A DNA stretch of 64,000 bases, taken from Reclinomonas americana ATCC 50394 (Eukaryota; Jakobida; Jakobea; Jakobida). The position numbers and the translations under genes are program-made. Where the stretch lies: contig PS015022.1 of assembly GCA_048213135.1 (NCBI GenBank), forward strand, positions 395,004 through 459,003, read 5' to 3'. How positions within the stretch are numbered: the stretch's first letter is position 1; every line of letters starts with the position of its first letter. Positions 52,880 through 63,675 of the stretch are shown here, one piece after another. Under the pieces are notes generated by a model that made no database searches, had not been told where the DNA came from, and saw nothing but the letters and a program-made list of their open reading frames with translations.

Positions 52880-55308
52880 CTATGTTGACGGTGATGGGAA
52901 CGAGGGCGTGCCGGTGGAAGTCGGTGTTCCCGACTGCGTCGCCTGGCGTGTCATGGAGCGGAGAACGCGTCGACCGGCTGGTGTGGTGCCGGTGGGAGAA
53001 ACGACAGGTGGTGTGCCCGCTGTTGTTGGAATAACAGTGAGCGAGGACGATTTTATCATGACAACAGCACGTCGTCAACGCAACGTGTGGAAGGCGAGTT
53101 GCCTGTTCTTCGGCGCTTCATTGGTGGCGCGTCCCCTGGCGTGCTGGCTGAACCAGCATCCACATCTGCTGCAGATGATGGCGACAGGGCGTCCATGGCT
53201 GTATGGGGAAGGGAAGAGAGTGAGAATGGACAGTCGAGCCTGTTGATGCAAACATTTCTGCTCACGTTCATCGCCGTCGTCTGCATTCCCACGGTAGTAC
53301 GTGACAGCGGTGTTGGGTGGTGTGCCGGGTGTTGGTGGTCCGCTCGGTGACATGGTCACTGTGATGATGCGCGGCGGTCGTACAGGTGATGGCGGGAACT
53401 CGGCATCGCCTGTTGTCAGCCACGGGTGAGTGTTCACGCCGAGGACGCAACACCAATCATGCGCCATACGCACCACTACCGCGCGGTGTAACCGGTGCCG
53501 GTGGCGACATGAGGCCGTTGCTCGAGCTGCATGCCCTTCCATGAGCAAGACGGCTGTGTGCCGACAAGAGCGACACAGCACATACCTTGCACTCGCTCCT
53601 TCGTCGACCGCCTCCGCAGCAGGCATGTCCTCTTCCATGGGCTGCACGACCGGCGGTGGTGGAGGTGGTGGCGGCGACAACACTGCAGCGGACTGCACGT
53701 GTATTTCCGGCGCCGGTGGCGCAATCACCAAGGGTGCGAGGCGCGACTGAGCCTCCATCATGGCATGTGAGCGTTTTTGTGCCAGCCACTGGCGCGACGT
53801 CAGGTTGACTTGCGTGAGTACGTTGCGGAGGGTCTTGTATCGTCGCAGCACCTGCGGTGGAGGAACGTGGTATTCAAAAAAGGGTCATAGCTGATCCCCT
53901 CGCCATCCTCGTTACCTCCTCTGGGGTGAACGGCAACGAAGATGAGCCGCGCTCCAACTCGGAGAACACCAAATCGAGATTGACGCGCCAGGTTGGAATG
54001 GCGCCCCGGGTCCACGGGCAGTAGTACTTGCGGTCCAGCACGGGATCGAATTCGACTTGAACACGCCATGGCTCGTCCTACCAATGCGGGCGACGAGAGT
54101 GAGCCCGGGAAAAGTGAGAGAGCAACACGACACGGGCTAACTCACCGGCAGTACACCGCTGCGCCACATGGGCATCGAGCTGCAACTCTCCGGGCACACC
54201 AACAGGAAGCGAAAATCGGAGCGCTCGACTCGCGGTGCCGCCGAGTCCGCAGCCGCCGACACCGAGGCCGAGGGGAAGAGTGCCACCGGCGTTGGTTCTT
54301 CGGTCAACCACTGCGCCACCCAGCCAAATATGCACACGAGAAGAGCGGCATGCCGCGGGGGCGCCGTCTCGCGATCGGCATGCAGCAGCTCCACGAGACG
54401 ATCGACTTGCACACGCGCCGACGAGTCGAGGTGCTGCGACACGTGCCGCACCTAGTGTAAGTGACGCGCGCAACGCAAGCAGCGTGCTCTGCACTTCCCC
54501 CCACTGACCTTGCTGGCTCCACTCTCGAGGCACCACAACAACGCTTTCTTGTCCTCCACCGTCACCGGCGCGTGTTCTATCCACTCGGCGAGCACGGTCT
54601 CGGTCTCCTGGATGCGATACTGCATCGCACTCAGACCTGTACGTATACGGAGAGGACGGTCGGCAACTCTGCGGTTGCGAGAAGAGAAGTGTGCGGCAAA
54701 CCTCGTGCCAGCGACGGCAGCTCCTCAAAACTCTCCGGCAGCGAGAATGTGCTCCACTCGCATAGTGGCTTGTGTGCCGTGAGCAGCTGCTCGACGTACT
54801 TGGCCACAAAGGCGGCGTCTGGGGAGAGAGAGAAGAGAGGGGAAAAGGGGGATAAGAGGGAAGGGGGAGGGAGGGAGGGGAGGGGGAAGGAGAGGGAAGG
54901 GACAGAGGGGGGAAGAGGAGGAAGAAGGGGAGACACCACACAAACACACACAGACACACACGGCGAGTGAGCGCACGCCCGACAACAAGCAGCCTCGAGC
55001 AGCCACACAGACCTGGATCCAACACATCGGCAGCCCACACAATCTTCGACCCGCATTGCGGGCACGACAACTCATCTGTGCGCGCGCGTGTGTGACTTGA
55101 GAATGCCCAGCTCCTCCATGCCACGCAAGTGGGCACAAAGAGAGACACACACACACCAGCAGCAGAGTTGATCCACCCGTGACGAGAGCACACAGTGGGT
55201 CCCAGTGAATCGGGTTTCGCGAACCACCATTGAGAGCGAAATGTGCTCAGTCGCTCCAAGTACTGCTCGTGTTGCTTCTGTGCTCTGTGGAGGAGAGGGA
55301 GTGAGAGT

Positions 55309-55378
<70 letters not shown>

Positions 55379-55522
55379 CAGAGAATGTGTGAAGGTAGAG
55401 AGAGTCACAGAGAGTGCGTGAAGGCAGAGAGAGAAAGACAGAGAGAGACACAGAGAGACAGAGACAGAGACAGTGACAGTGACAGAAACAGAGACAGAGA
55501 GAGAGGGGGGAGAGTGAGAGAG

Positions 55523-55594
<72 letters not shown>

Positions 55595-55935
55595 GCAACT
55601 GTCGACCAGGTGGAGTGACGTTGCGTGGAGACAGCTGCATGCATGCATTGCATGCATTGTGTGAGTGCAAATCACATGCACCACAGAGACAGAGGCGAAC
55701 GCACAAGAGCATTGAAGCGCGGTGAGAGCATGCCTGAGGGTTGTGAGGAGCTGCAACGCACACACAAAGTCAGTTGTCATGTGCTTGTGTGAGAGAGAGT
55801 GTGTGTGTGCGCGCGTAACTCCAGAGAGAGCAGCGATGCACCGGGTGCGCTGGGCACAATGTCGACATGCGGACTGCCTTCGGTGGCGGTCTGCAGGCGA
55901 CTGCGGGCATGTGACACGCGCTCAAACAGTGACAT
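52880..55935 (-). CDS. ZC3HC1: NIPA/ZC3HC1-type C3HC zinc-finger nuclear protein
   Basis: ZC3HC1/NIPA binds the nuclear basket and has paired C3HC (BIR-like) modules. Starting at the ATG at 55935 (MSLFERVSHARSRLQTAT), several introns are spliced in phase: one with a GTTACG donor, and one with GTTGCG at 55599, giving LSPRNVTPPGRQAQKQHEQY. Module 1 is LERLSTFRSQWWFAKPDSLG, VCSRHGWIN, LSCPQCGSKIVW and a helix with AHKPLCEW. Module 2 includes a helix-rich exon with VCIFGWVAQWL, then FDPVLDRKYYCPWTR with WRVNLDLVF, then VLRRYKTLRNVLTQVNL. A Pro-rich region and PPMKRRRTGN, a nuclear localisation signal, follow. A GTTGCG donor at 53084 adds a last exon with AGRRVLRSMTRQ, echoing the family's Arg/Ser/Met tail, ending at 52880. 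Confidence 0.8.
55309..55375. repeat. GA microsatellite (about 66 bases)
   Basis: A pure GA run in an intron of the NIPA-like gene. A GT run of about 45 bases (55528-55572) followed by GA lies in the same intron. Confidence 0.9.
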
Positions 55936-55988
55936 GGGGAAGAGTGGATGACCACTCAATCAACGAAGCAAGCACTGTTTAGTTTTCA
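55936..55988. promoter_or_regulatory. Shared divergent promoter, NIPA-like / triple-repeat gene
   Basis: 53 bases separate the two start codons. No TATA or CCAAT element is visible. Confidence 0.35.
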
Positions 55989-58900
55989 ATGGCCTCTCGA
56001 GCTCGTGCTCCTCCACGCCCTCACTCAACAACAACTCCTTCGCTGCCAATGTCTGCCTCTTCTCCGTGCGATGATGACGAGAAAGCAGACATGATGCTCA
56101 TCGACAGCAAGCGGCATGTGACGATGAGGATGCATTCCTCCTTTTCCTCCATTAACATCTTTGATGATGAGGAGGAGGAGAAGAAGAAGAAGAGCGCATC
56201 GGCTTCGTCTGCTCATCGTGGTGTGCCTGCGATGGCGAGGCGACGAGTGCCTGCCTCCTCTTCCTCTTCTTCCACGTCTGTCACCACCACCAGTGTCATT
56301 NNNNNNNNNNNNNNNNNNNNNNNNNNNNNNNNNNNNNNNNNNNNNNNTCTCTCTCTCTTCTTCTTCTTCTTCTTCTTCTTCTTCTTCTTCTTCTTCTTCT
56401 TCTTCTTCTTCTTCTCCTTCCTGTTCTTCTTCTTCTTCTTTCTCATCATGGATTGCCGTCGGTGATTCATTCCCTGTCGCAGAACCGGCTGACTTCTTGG
56501 AAGACATAAAGACGAAGAAGCACACCGACGAGAGCACAGCCGCCATTGCCGCTGCCCGAAGTGACGCGGTGAATCACATTGCACAAGGTGCGTCTCTCTC
56601 TCTCTCTCCTCCTTCTTGCAGTCTTTGGTGTTCTCGCGTCACGTAATGTCTCATCTGGTGGTACATGCACACAGCTGCTCACCAGGAACACATGGAACAC
56701 ACAGTGATGGAAGGCATGGTCGAGGTACAGTGATCGTGTGTCATCCCAGATGAGCATGTCTCTTTCTCATCTTACTCTCCCTCTCTCTCCCTGTCATGAT
56801 TGCACAGCGACGTTCGAGGAGGCAGCGAGTCGACTCGTCTCTGATGGATCACAGTGAGGACCTGCCTGCACGTGACTCAAATGAGACATCATCCCGCAAG
56901 CGTTCTGTGGAGGTGAGCTCCGATGATGTCACACGTCTCACTTGTGCATCTGCAGGTGACACCTAATGTTTTCTTCATTCTCTGCAGGTGGATGCATCCA
57001 GCGATGACGATATTGCACCACCAAAGAAGAAGAAGGTGTGGATTCTGCCGCTGTTATTGTTGTGCTTGTTCACCAATCTGCATTTGGGTTCTTGTGTCAA
57101 TGATGCATGTTGTGGATTCATAGCGTGGCAAGTCTCGAGCTGCGAAAGAGGCAGAGGAGTTGAACGCGGACGAGGAGCTGCTGCTGAACAAGCTGCTTGT
57201 TGCGTGTGCATGCTCTCCGTCATCAGTGCAACTCAGTGGGCTCCTCCTTTCTCTTCGATGCACTCACCATTCTTCCCGTGTCACTCGCAGCGATGCAACC
57301 GGAAGAGGATTCTGGTGAAGGCATTCGGCCTCATGGCACCCCTTGTTCACCGATCCACAGTCGTCCAGCACCAGAGGGTTCTCTTTGAGCTGGCCTGTGG
57401 CGAATGCGGGATTCCATTGTCGGAGACTTGTCGCACGTCGTCGGCAGGCAAGTGTGCGTTTGGCATGAAGCTTAGCAGGACTCTCGATGATTTCCGCCGC
57501 ACAATGCTCAAATCAGTGGAGGGTGTGCTCCAAAGCGTGAGCAACTTCATCGAGGTGAGCAAGCATAAGTGACTGTGAACAACCCGTAGCATGTGAGCCG
57601 ACATGCAGATGATTGCACTTCGCAGATGAGCCAACTCAGTGGCGCGGCTCTGGTGGATGCTGTTGAGAGACCACTGATTGTGGTGAATGAGCGTGGGTAT
57701 TCGGAGGTGAGCTTGTTGTGTATGATCGTCAGTGTCTGGTGTGATCATGTCATGAGGCTTCGCTCACTCGGCGTGCGTGTGACAGCAATTGTGGGCGAAA
57801 CTGCTTCCTTATCACAAAACCAGGAAAGACCGTCTTCAGCCTATAGTCAAGCAGGCCATGGATGCGCTGCGCGAGTGTGATGGTCTGATGGCTGCTCTGC
57901 TTCGAGACAACCACCTCTCCGAGGCAGAGATATCACGCGCCGTCATGTGCTGCCAATCGAAAGGTCTGTAATCTTATGCCACTGTTGGTGTTGCTTGCGT
58001 TGGTATTGACCAGCGCGATGCAGAATCTGGCAATGTGAAGATGGTGGTGAAGGAGGAGGAGGGGGAAGATCAAGATTACACCAAAGACGATGACACTATG
58101 GTACGCAATAATAGTTCATGAATAACAGGGGCGGGGTGCGAATGTGTGTGTCTTCGTGGTCTTGGTCAAGCATTGATCTCTTATGTACTGGCAGGTCGAT
58201 GCCGGCTGTGACCATGAGGAAGAATCAAACCCGACTAAGGTACACCGATGTCAATGTCTGCGTTTGGTTGATGTGGCAGAGATGCGAATTTTAATGTTGC
58301 CCCGGATATGCGATAGCAGCGCAGCAAACGCAAAAATCGCCGTGCGTTCGACGCGAACCTGAGCCTCGACGAGCGATTGGTGTTGGACAGACTGCTTGTT
58401 GCGTGTGCATGTCCACGACTAGTCTTCGGTGTCTGTTGGGCTCATACCGGCCGTGTATTCGTGTAGCGGTGCAACAAGAGGACGATACTGACGACGGCAT
58501 TCGGTATTATGGCACATGCCTTGATGGGATCCACAGTCTGGTATCATCGGCGCGTTCTTGTCGAGCTCGCATGCCAGGAGTGTGGCATCCCCTCATCAGG
58601 AGCTGGCAGCCCGTCGGATACGGTCGTGAATTCATTCGGAAATTGTTACAGCCACTTCGTCGGTAACGTGCAAAGCGACACGCCCAGGTCGGTTGTGGGA
58701 GTACTCCAGACAACGAGCGACTTCATCGAGGTGAGCTTCTTCTGCGTGCGTTGCACTTTTTGGTGACTGCAGCATTTCACTCGTGCACGTTGCAGATGAG
58801 TGAACTTCGTGGGGAAGCTCTCGCAGTGGCCCTTACAAGACCACTCATTGTGGTTGATGTACGTGGACAGCCAACGGTGCTCTACACGTACATTCTGTTG

Positions 58901-60440
58901 CTGTTGGTTACCCTCTTTGCTCACCATCTTCGCGCTGCAGAATTCGGGAGAAAAGTTGTCATGTTCGCGGAAAAGCAACAACACACTTTCGCCCTTTGTC
59001 GCACGAGTTCGGCAAGCGTTTCGTGACTGTTACGGCCTTCAAGCCTCGTTGGTCCTCAACCGTCGTCTTGCGGAGGCTGAGATTGCCCGCGCCGTCAAGT
59101 GGTGCACTGAAAGAGGTATTGCGGACCACGCTCTGGTCGATTTGGTGCGCATGCTCCATGGTGTGCTGAAAAGTGTGGTGCAGCTCTGATGGAGGCAAAG
59201 GTGGAGGAAAGGAAGGGAGAGATGGAAGTTGACGCCAGGGATGATATACATGGAGACGTGTCAGGCGCAGGCTCAGCTGAATGGAGCAAGGCACGTGCTT
59301 CACGATTATTGGGCAGGTGCCCTCTTGCGTAGTATTCTAATTGTGCGGATTCACAGCGCCGTAGGAATGGTCACGCAACGTTGAGTGGGGAGGAGCAATC
59401 GATGCTTGAAAAACTGCTAGTTGCGTTTGTTGGCGATCATTGCTCACCTCAAAGCCGTGTTACTGACGTTGTGCTTATTCATGCGGATGCAGTGCTGCAA
59501 CCGGAAGAGGATACTTGTCAAGACATTTGGTATCAGGGCGTCCGTGGTACTTGGATCCACTGTGTGCCTTCATCAGCGGATTCTCTTCCGACTTGCTTGT
59601 GAAGAATGCGGAATACCGTTGGAAGGGCCGAGTCGCCCATCATCCGCCGTCATGTATGCATTTAGCAAGAGTACTTGCAACATTGCAGAGCACGTTCGCA
59701 AAGTAACAATCAAGTCAGTGGAGGGTGTGCTTGAACGAATCACCAATTACATCGAGGTGAGTGTTAGCATGTTGCTCTGTTCATGATAGTCCGTGGCGAG
59801 CCACGTTTCTGATCCTGCTCCGTGCACGTGGTGTATGTGGGCGTGTTTGATTATTAGAAGAGCGGTCTTCGAGGACCTGCGCTCTTGGATGCTGTAGAAA
59901 GACCGCTTATTGTGCTCGACAACTGCGGCTACTCGGAGGCATGTGATCACGTTGCGTTTTGTTATGTGTATTAATGATGTCGACTCACTCTCGTAAGGGG
60001 ACAGGAGTCTGCAAAACTGGCGAAGAACAGAGGCAAAACAAATGTTCTTCTGCCATTTGTCACACAGGCCATGCAGACTTTCCACAACTGTCCTGGCCTG
60101 TTCGCCACTCTGCTTCGAGACGGGTTCCTCCCCAAGGAGGAGATTGTACGTGTCGGTGTGTGGTATACACCTACCCCGATTGGTGTCTGCTGGCCTGTAT
60201 GCTGACATGTTTGCTGATTCAGCGCTTAGTGGCGGAAAGGTGGCGAAGGAGATGGTGAACAATGTGGATATGCATATGGAAGAAGAAGATGATGAGGATG
60301 GTGTGAGAGAAGACGAGGACTACGACGACGAGGAGAAAGATAAGCGATCGAAGATCAAGGAGGAGGTGGTGGACCTTGTTGCGAGGAGAAACACACTACC
60401 GTGCATGGACATCGACCTTCCCGCACCGGTGCGTGACTAG
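55989..60440 (+). CDS. Nuclear-type protein with three tandem copies of an unrecognised domain
   Basis: The N-terminus (ATG 55989) is Ser-, acid- and Lys-rich (FDDEEEEKKKKSASAS) and broken by a 47-N gap. Then come basic NLS-like exons (RRSRRQR; DDDIAPPKKKK). From about 57125 one unit occurs three times. Unit 1: ELLLNKLL / RCNRKRILVKAFGLMAPLVH, LACGECGIP, VEGVLQSVSNFIE / MSQLSGAALVDAVERPLIVV / LLPYHKTRKDRLQPIVKQAM, GLMAALLRDNHLSEAEISRA. Unit 2 (from about 58320) has RCNKRTILTTAFGIMA, ACQECGIP, RPLIVVDVRG, and LAEAEIARAVKWC. Unit 3 (from about 59357) has CCNRKRILVKTFGIRA, ACEECGIP, RPLIVLDNCGYSE, LLPFVTQAM and LLRDGFLPKEE. Acidic linkers separate the units and an acidic C-terminal tail closes the gene. 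Each unit repeats the same intron positions, including a GTTGCG donor after KLL (57199, 58398, 59420). One intron (59291-59356) appears to be GC-AG. Function unknown. Confidence 0.7.
56301..56415. repeat. 47-N gap (56301-56347) and TTC microsatellite
   Basis: After the gap, about 20 TTC units follow, in the reading frame of the Ser-rich exon of the triple-repeat gene. They would encode poly-Ser or poly-Phe depending on the frame, and the gap hides which. Confidence 0.85.
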
Positions 60441-61037
60441 AGTGGAACTGAGTGGTATCAGGAAGGGGAGAGATTGATAGAGAGAGAAGAAGAGAGGGGG
60501 GAGAGCAGGAAAGGGGGAGAGATGTCGACAAGTGACGGCTGGTGGATTAGAACACGGGAAACAAGGCAGTCAGTATCGATGATTGATTTCGAAGCACAGC
60601 GTAAGCTGAGACTGTGTACATGGCTTAGCTGATTGCTGCGCTCGCAGGAGGATGAACTGTAACTGCAAGACGAGTGAAACGTAAAGGCCGATCTTGTCAC
60701 ACCCTCCTGTGTGTCTCAGTTGTGTCAGTTTCTCGTGTTGAGCACACACAGCGACTGTGAAGTGGTTTCAAGAGAAAGTACTGTTGTTACTACTGAGGAG
60801 AGTTGCAATATCCGATTCGCCGCTCCAGTCGTAAAATTGGTGTTTGAAGTTTGTCAAATCACACTGCCCATTTTATTCAACCTCAGCACCCTGCTGCCAT
60901 ACATCGTTTAGTTTCCTGTCCTCTTCCTTTCCCCCCAACCCCTTCCTGTCCCCTTCGACCCACCAACTTCCAGTCCCACCGTCCCGTCGACCGTTTTCAC
61001 GCGAAATCAGAGAGAGAGAGAGTGAGAGAGACCGACA
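60441..61037. other. Intergenic region
   Basis: No gene is supported here. It contains a GA-rich patch (60475-60520) and pyrimidine-rich sequence (60900-60975) before the next start. It presumably includes the 3' UTR of the triple-repeat gene and the promoter of the OB-fold gene. Confidence 0.5.
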
Positions 61038-61942
61038 ATGGAGGCCCAGGTCATCCGCGTGGTGTACCGACGACCACACCGTCTACCACCCACGACTCTT
61101 GTCGATCACGATGTCCCGGCATCGATTGACGACGAAGACGAGGAGGTGGAGACGAGGCAGCAACGGCGGCGGCGACGGAGAGACAGCATGGAAGATGACG
61201 CGCGCATGGAAGTGGAAGGCGGCGACGACGAGGAGGACGAGGACGAGGACGACTGGCCGTTCTTTGCGTACTTGGCGTGCCCGGCGTGTCGACGAGCGCG
61301 ATCAATGCCCACGCTCTTGCGAGTGGTCTCTGCAGGTGACGTCGGTCTTTTTTTGCGCCTGCTGCATCGATGCTTATGTTGCTTGCTTGTGGGCTTTGCA
61401 GAGGCGCCAGAGCAGCAGCAGCATCGTGACATTCCGTGTCACTTTGTGTGTCACGGATGCGGTAGTGCAGAGGTGCCGCGACCGGCGTATCGCCTGTCGC
61501 TGGATGTGAGGCCAAGGGATGACTGCAGCTCGTTGGTCACTGGTGTGCGAGAGAGAGGGGGGGGGTAGGGANNNNNNNNNNNNNNNNNNNNNNNNNNNNN
61601 NNNNNNNNNNNNNNNNNNNNNNNNNNNNNNNNNNNNNNNNNNNNNNNNNNNNNNNNAGGGAGAGGGACAGGGAGGGATAGGGAAGGGAGAGGGAAGGGAG
61701 TGGGAAGGGGGAGGGACAGGGAGAGGGAGAGGGAGAGAGGGAAGGAAGAGAGAGAGAGAGACTGGAAGTGCGTGAAAGAGAGAGAGGGAGAGAGAGGGAA
61801 GGGAGATAGAGAGACAGACACTGTGAGGAGAGACTGAGAGAGAGAGAGGGACAGAGAAGGGTGATAGCGGAGCGAGTACTTGTGAATGACAGTGTGAGCG
61901 AGAGAGGTACACAGAGAGTGACGTAGTAAGACAGAGTGACAA

Positions 61943-61974
<32 letters not shown>

Positions 61975-63629
61975 AGGAGAGAGGGTGTGAGAGAGAGACA
62001 GCGTGGACTAACTCAGTGTGACCATCACGCAGTGGTGCTCTTTGCGGCAGCTGTTCCCGTGTTTGGGGCCAGTGCCGCGCTGTGGATGCGCGAGCGACGC
62101 CAGTTTGCCTCCACCGGTGGTGGCGACCCCTCCAGTGCGTGTGCCATGTCGCGCCTGTTGTCATGACGACTTCAACTGACAGTTCGGCGCGCAATGCAGA
62201 GTTTGACGCGTGGACGCTGCAGTGTTTGCGCGAGACGTTGGAGCGTCGGTGGTTCATATTCACGCTGGCGCCTCCTGCAGACCGATCGCACACCTCGCGA
62301 GTGTGCACGGCGATTCAGTCCACGGCACCGACACTCGACGCGATCGATGGTCTCCACCCAGCCGACACGGCCGTGGTTTGTGCATCAACCATGAGCGCAC
62401 AAAAACGGTTGTTTGTGTTCACGTGAGGCATGCAACCTCTCCTATACAGGCTCTGTGCCAACGCAAACCACAGCCGTCCGTCTGGTGCTTTCCATCGGCG
62501 TTCCACCAGTGGCGCACCTTCCTGTCAACCCTTGCTGCGGCTGGTGACACGTTTCGGCGACCGCGCACGCAGTCGCGACAACTCGAGATGGAGGAGGGAG
62601 ACGATGAGCAGATGGTCGTCTCTGCACTCGTTTCACCACCACTCGCCAAGCTGCCGTCGCCCGATGTGCCAGAGGAGAGTCCGTTGATGTTTCACGAGGT
62701 GCCGACGCCAGATGCAGGTGCGAAATCTCGTCTTTGTTTGGTTTCTTGGCTTCTCAGCTCCTGTTTGCGATCTCCAGCTTCTCTCTGCTTCCCCTACTTC
62801 TCAGCTCCTTTTTCCTCGCCTCCCTGATTTCCCCACTTTCTCACCTCCTGTTTGCTTTCTTATTGATTCCCCTGCATCTCATCGTCCTTCGGTTCGCCCT
62901 TACCCTGATTGTCAGCTGCTGTTTGCTCGCCTCGCTAGTTCCCCTACTTCTCAGTTGCTTGTTGCCTGCCTCCCTGTTTCCCCTGCTTCTCAACTCCTTG
63001 CTGCTCGCCCCCTACTTCTCAGCTCCTGTTTGCTCGCCTCTCTGCTTCCCCTGTTCTTCAACTTCTCGCTGCTCGACTCTTTGACTCCCTTCTTCTTATG
63101 GTCCTACAGCTCGCCTGAGTATCAGCTGCTGTTCGCTCGCCTTACTAGTTCACCTTCTTCGCAGCTTCCTTGTTGCTCGCCTCATTCTTTCTCCAACTTC
63201 TCAGAGCCCGTTTCCTCGCTTCCCTGGTTCCCCTACTCCTCATCTCCCTTTCAAGTCCCCCTTCATTTGACCCTCCCCTCCTTTCCCCCTCTTCCAGGCA
63301 CCGCATCACAACCGTGCAGTTCCTCCGGCGCACAGTCGACCTCCCCCCACTGCGGCCAGAAGCGCCCGCGCACCGTCCTGGCCCTACTCTCTCCTGTACC
63401 CGCCGTCAAAACACGACGACGACCGCCAAGCTCGCGCTCCCGCTCACGCTTGCGTCTCATGTCGCCGCCTGAACCCGTGTCGGCGTCGCCGGCGCTAAAG
63501 AGACCAGCCACGGCCAAACTCGCCGCCTCGGTGCTCGTAGACGAACCTATGCCATGCAGTCAAAAGGGCGACGAGAACGCACCTCCGCTCGGCGATGCGT
63601 GGCCAGTCCGCGCACTGTTTGGCGATTAG
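61038..63629 (+). CDS. RPA1-C-like zinc OB-fold protein, DDIAS-like
   Basis: The ATG at 61038 opens MEAQVIRVVYRRPHRLPP and an Arg/Asp/Glu-rich stretch. Then FFAYLACPACRRARSM and HFVCHGCGSAEVPRPAYRLS form two CxxC pairs separated by strands. LDVRPRDDCSSLVT is continued after an intron (which holds an 85-N gap) by VVLFAAAVPVFGASAALWM. This is the pattern of the RPA1 C-terminal OB fold, where a four-Cys zinc knuckle is inserted before 'YRLxLxVxD...VTxFxxxAxxLxG'. The next exon, WTLQCLRETLERRWFIFTLA, and then VVCAST, match the position of the equivalent helices and strands in DDIAS. The C-terminal half is disordered (SPDVPEESPLMFHEVPTPDA; KRPRTVLALLSP), basic and probably nuclear. The last intron carries a CT-rich minisatellite. 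Likely DNA repair or replication; orthology to DDIAS is tentative. Confidence 0.55.
61572..61980. repeat. 85-N gap (61572-61656) and GGGA/GA repeats
   Basis: AGGGAGAGGGACAGGGA-type units follow the gap, then GA runs to about 61975. The tract lies in an intron of the OB-fold gene and carries no supported exon. Confidence 0.85.
62740..63290. repeat. CT-rich minisatellite in the last intron of the OB-fold gene
   Basis: Units of about 40-75 bases built on CTGTTTGCTCGCCTC, CCCCTACTTCTCAGCTC and TTCCCC recur across the intron. The whole tract is open in one frame, giving a spurious Leu/Phe/Ser-rich reading. Confidence 0.75.
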
Positions 63630-63675
63630 TGAAACGGACGACGAATTCGTCGAAGAGAGTTGTCCTTATCGCACA

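Noticed and set aside
53430-53480. A GTTGCG near 53457 (minus) in the NIPA-like gene as a donor
   Set aside because: An in-frame stop precedes it; the GTAGTG donor after VTPR splices in phase to DAEFPPSP.
60570-60620. C/D snoRNA-like motifs (GATGATTGA and CTGA)
   Set aside because: No terminal stem and the boxes are only loosely matched; chance is likely.
62712-63629. Long open reading through the CT-rich minisatellite into the last OB-fold exon
   Set aside because: The Leu/Phe/Ser-rich part comes from the repeat; a GCAGGTGCG donor before it and a CCAG acceptor after it define an intron.
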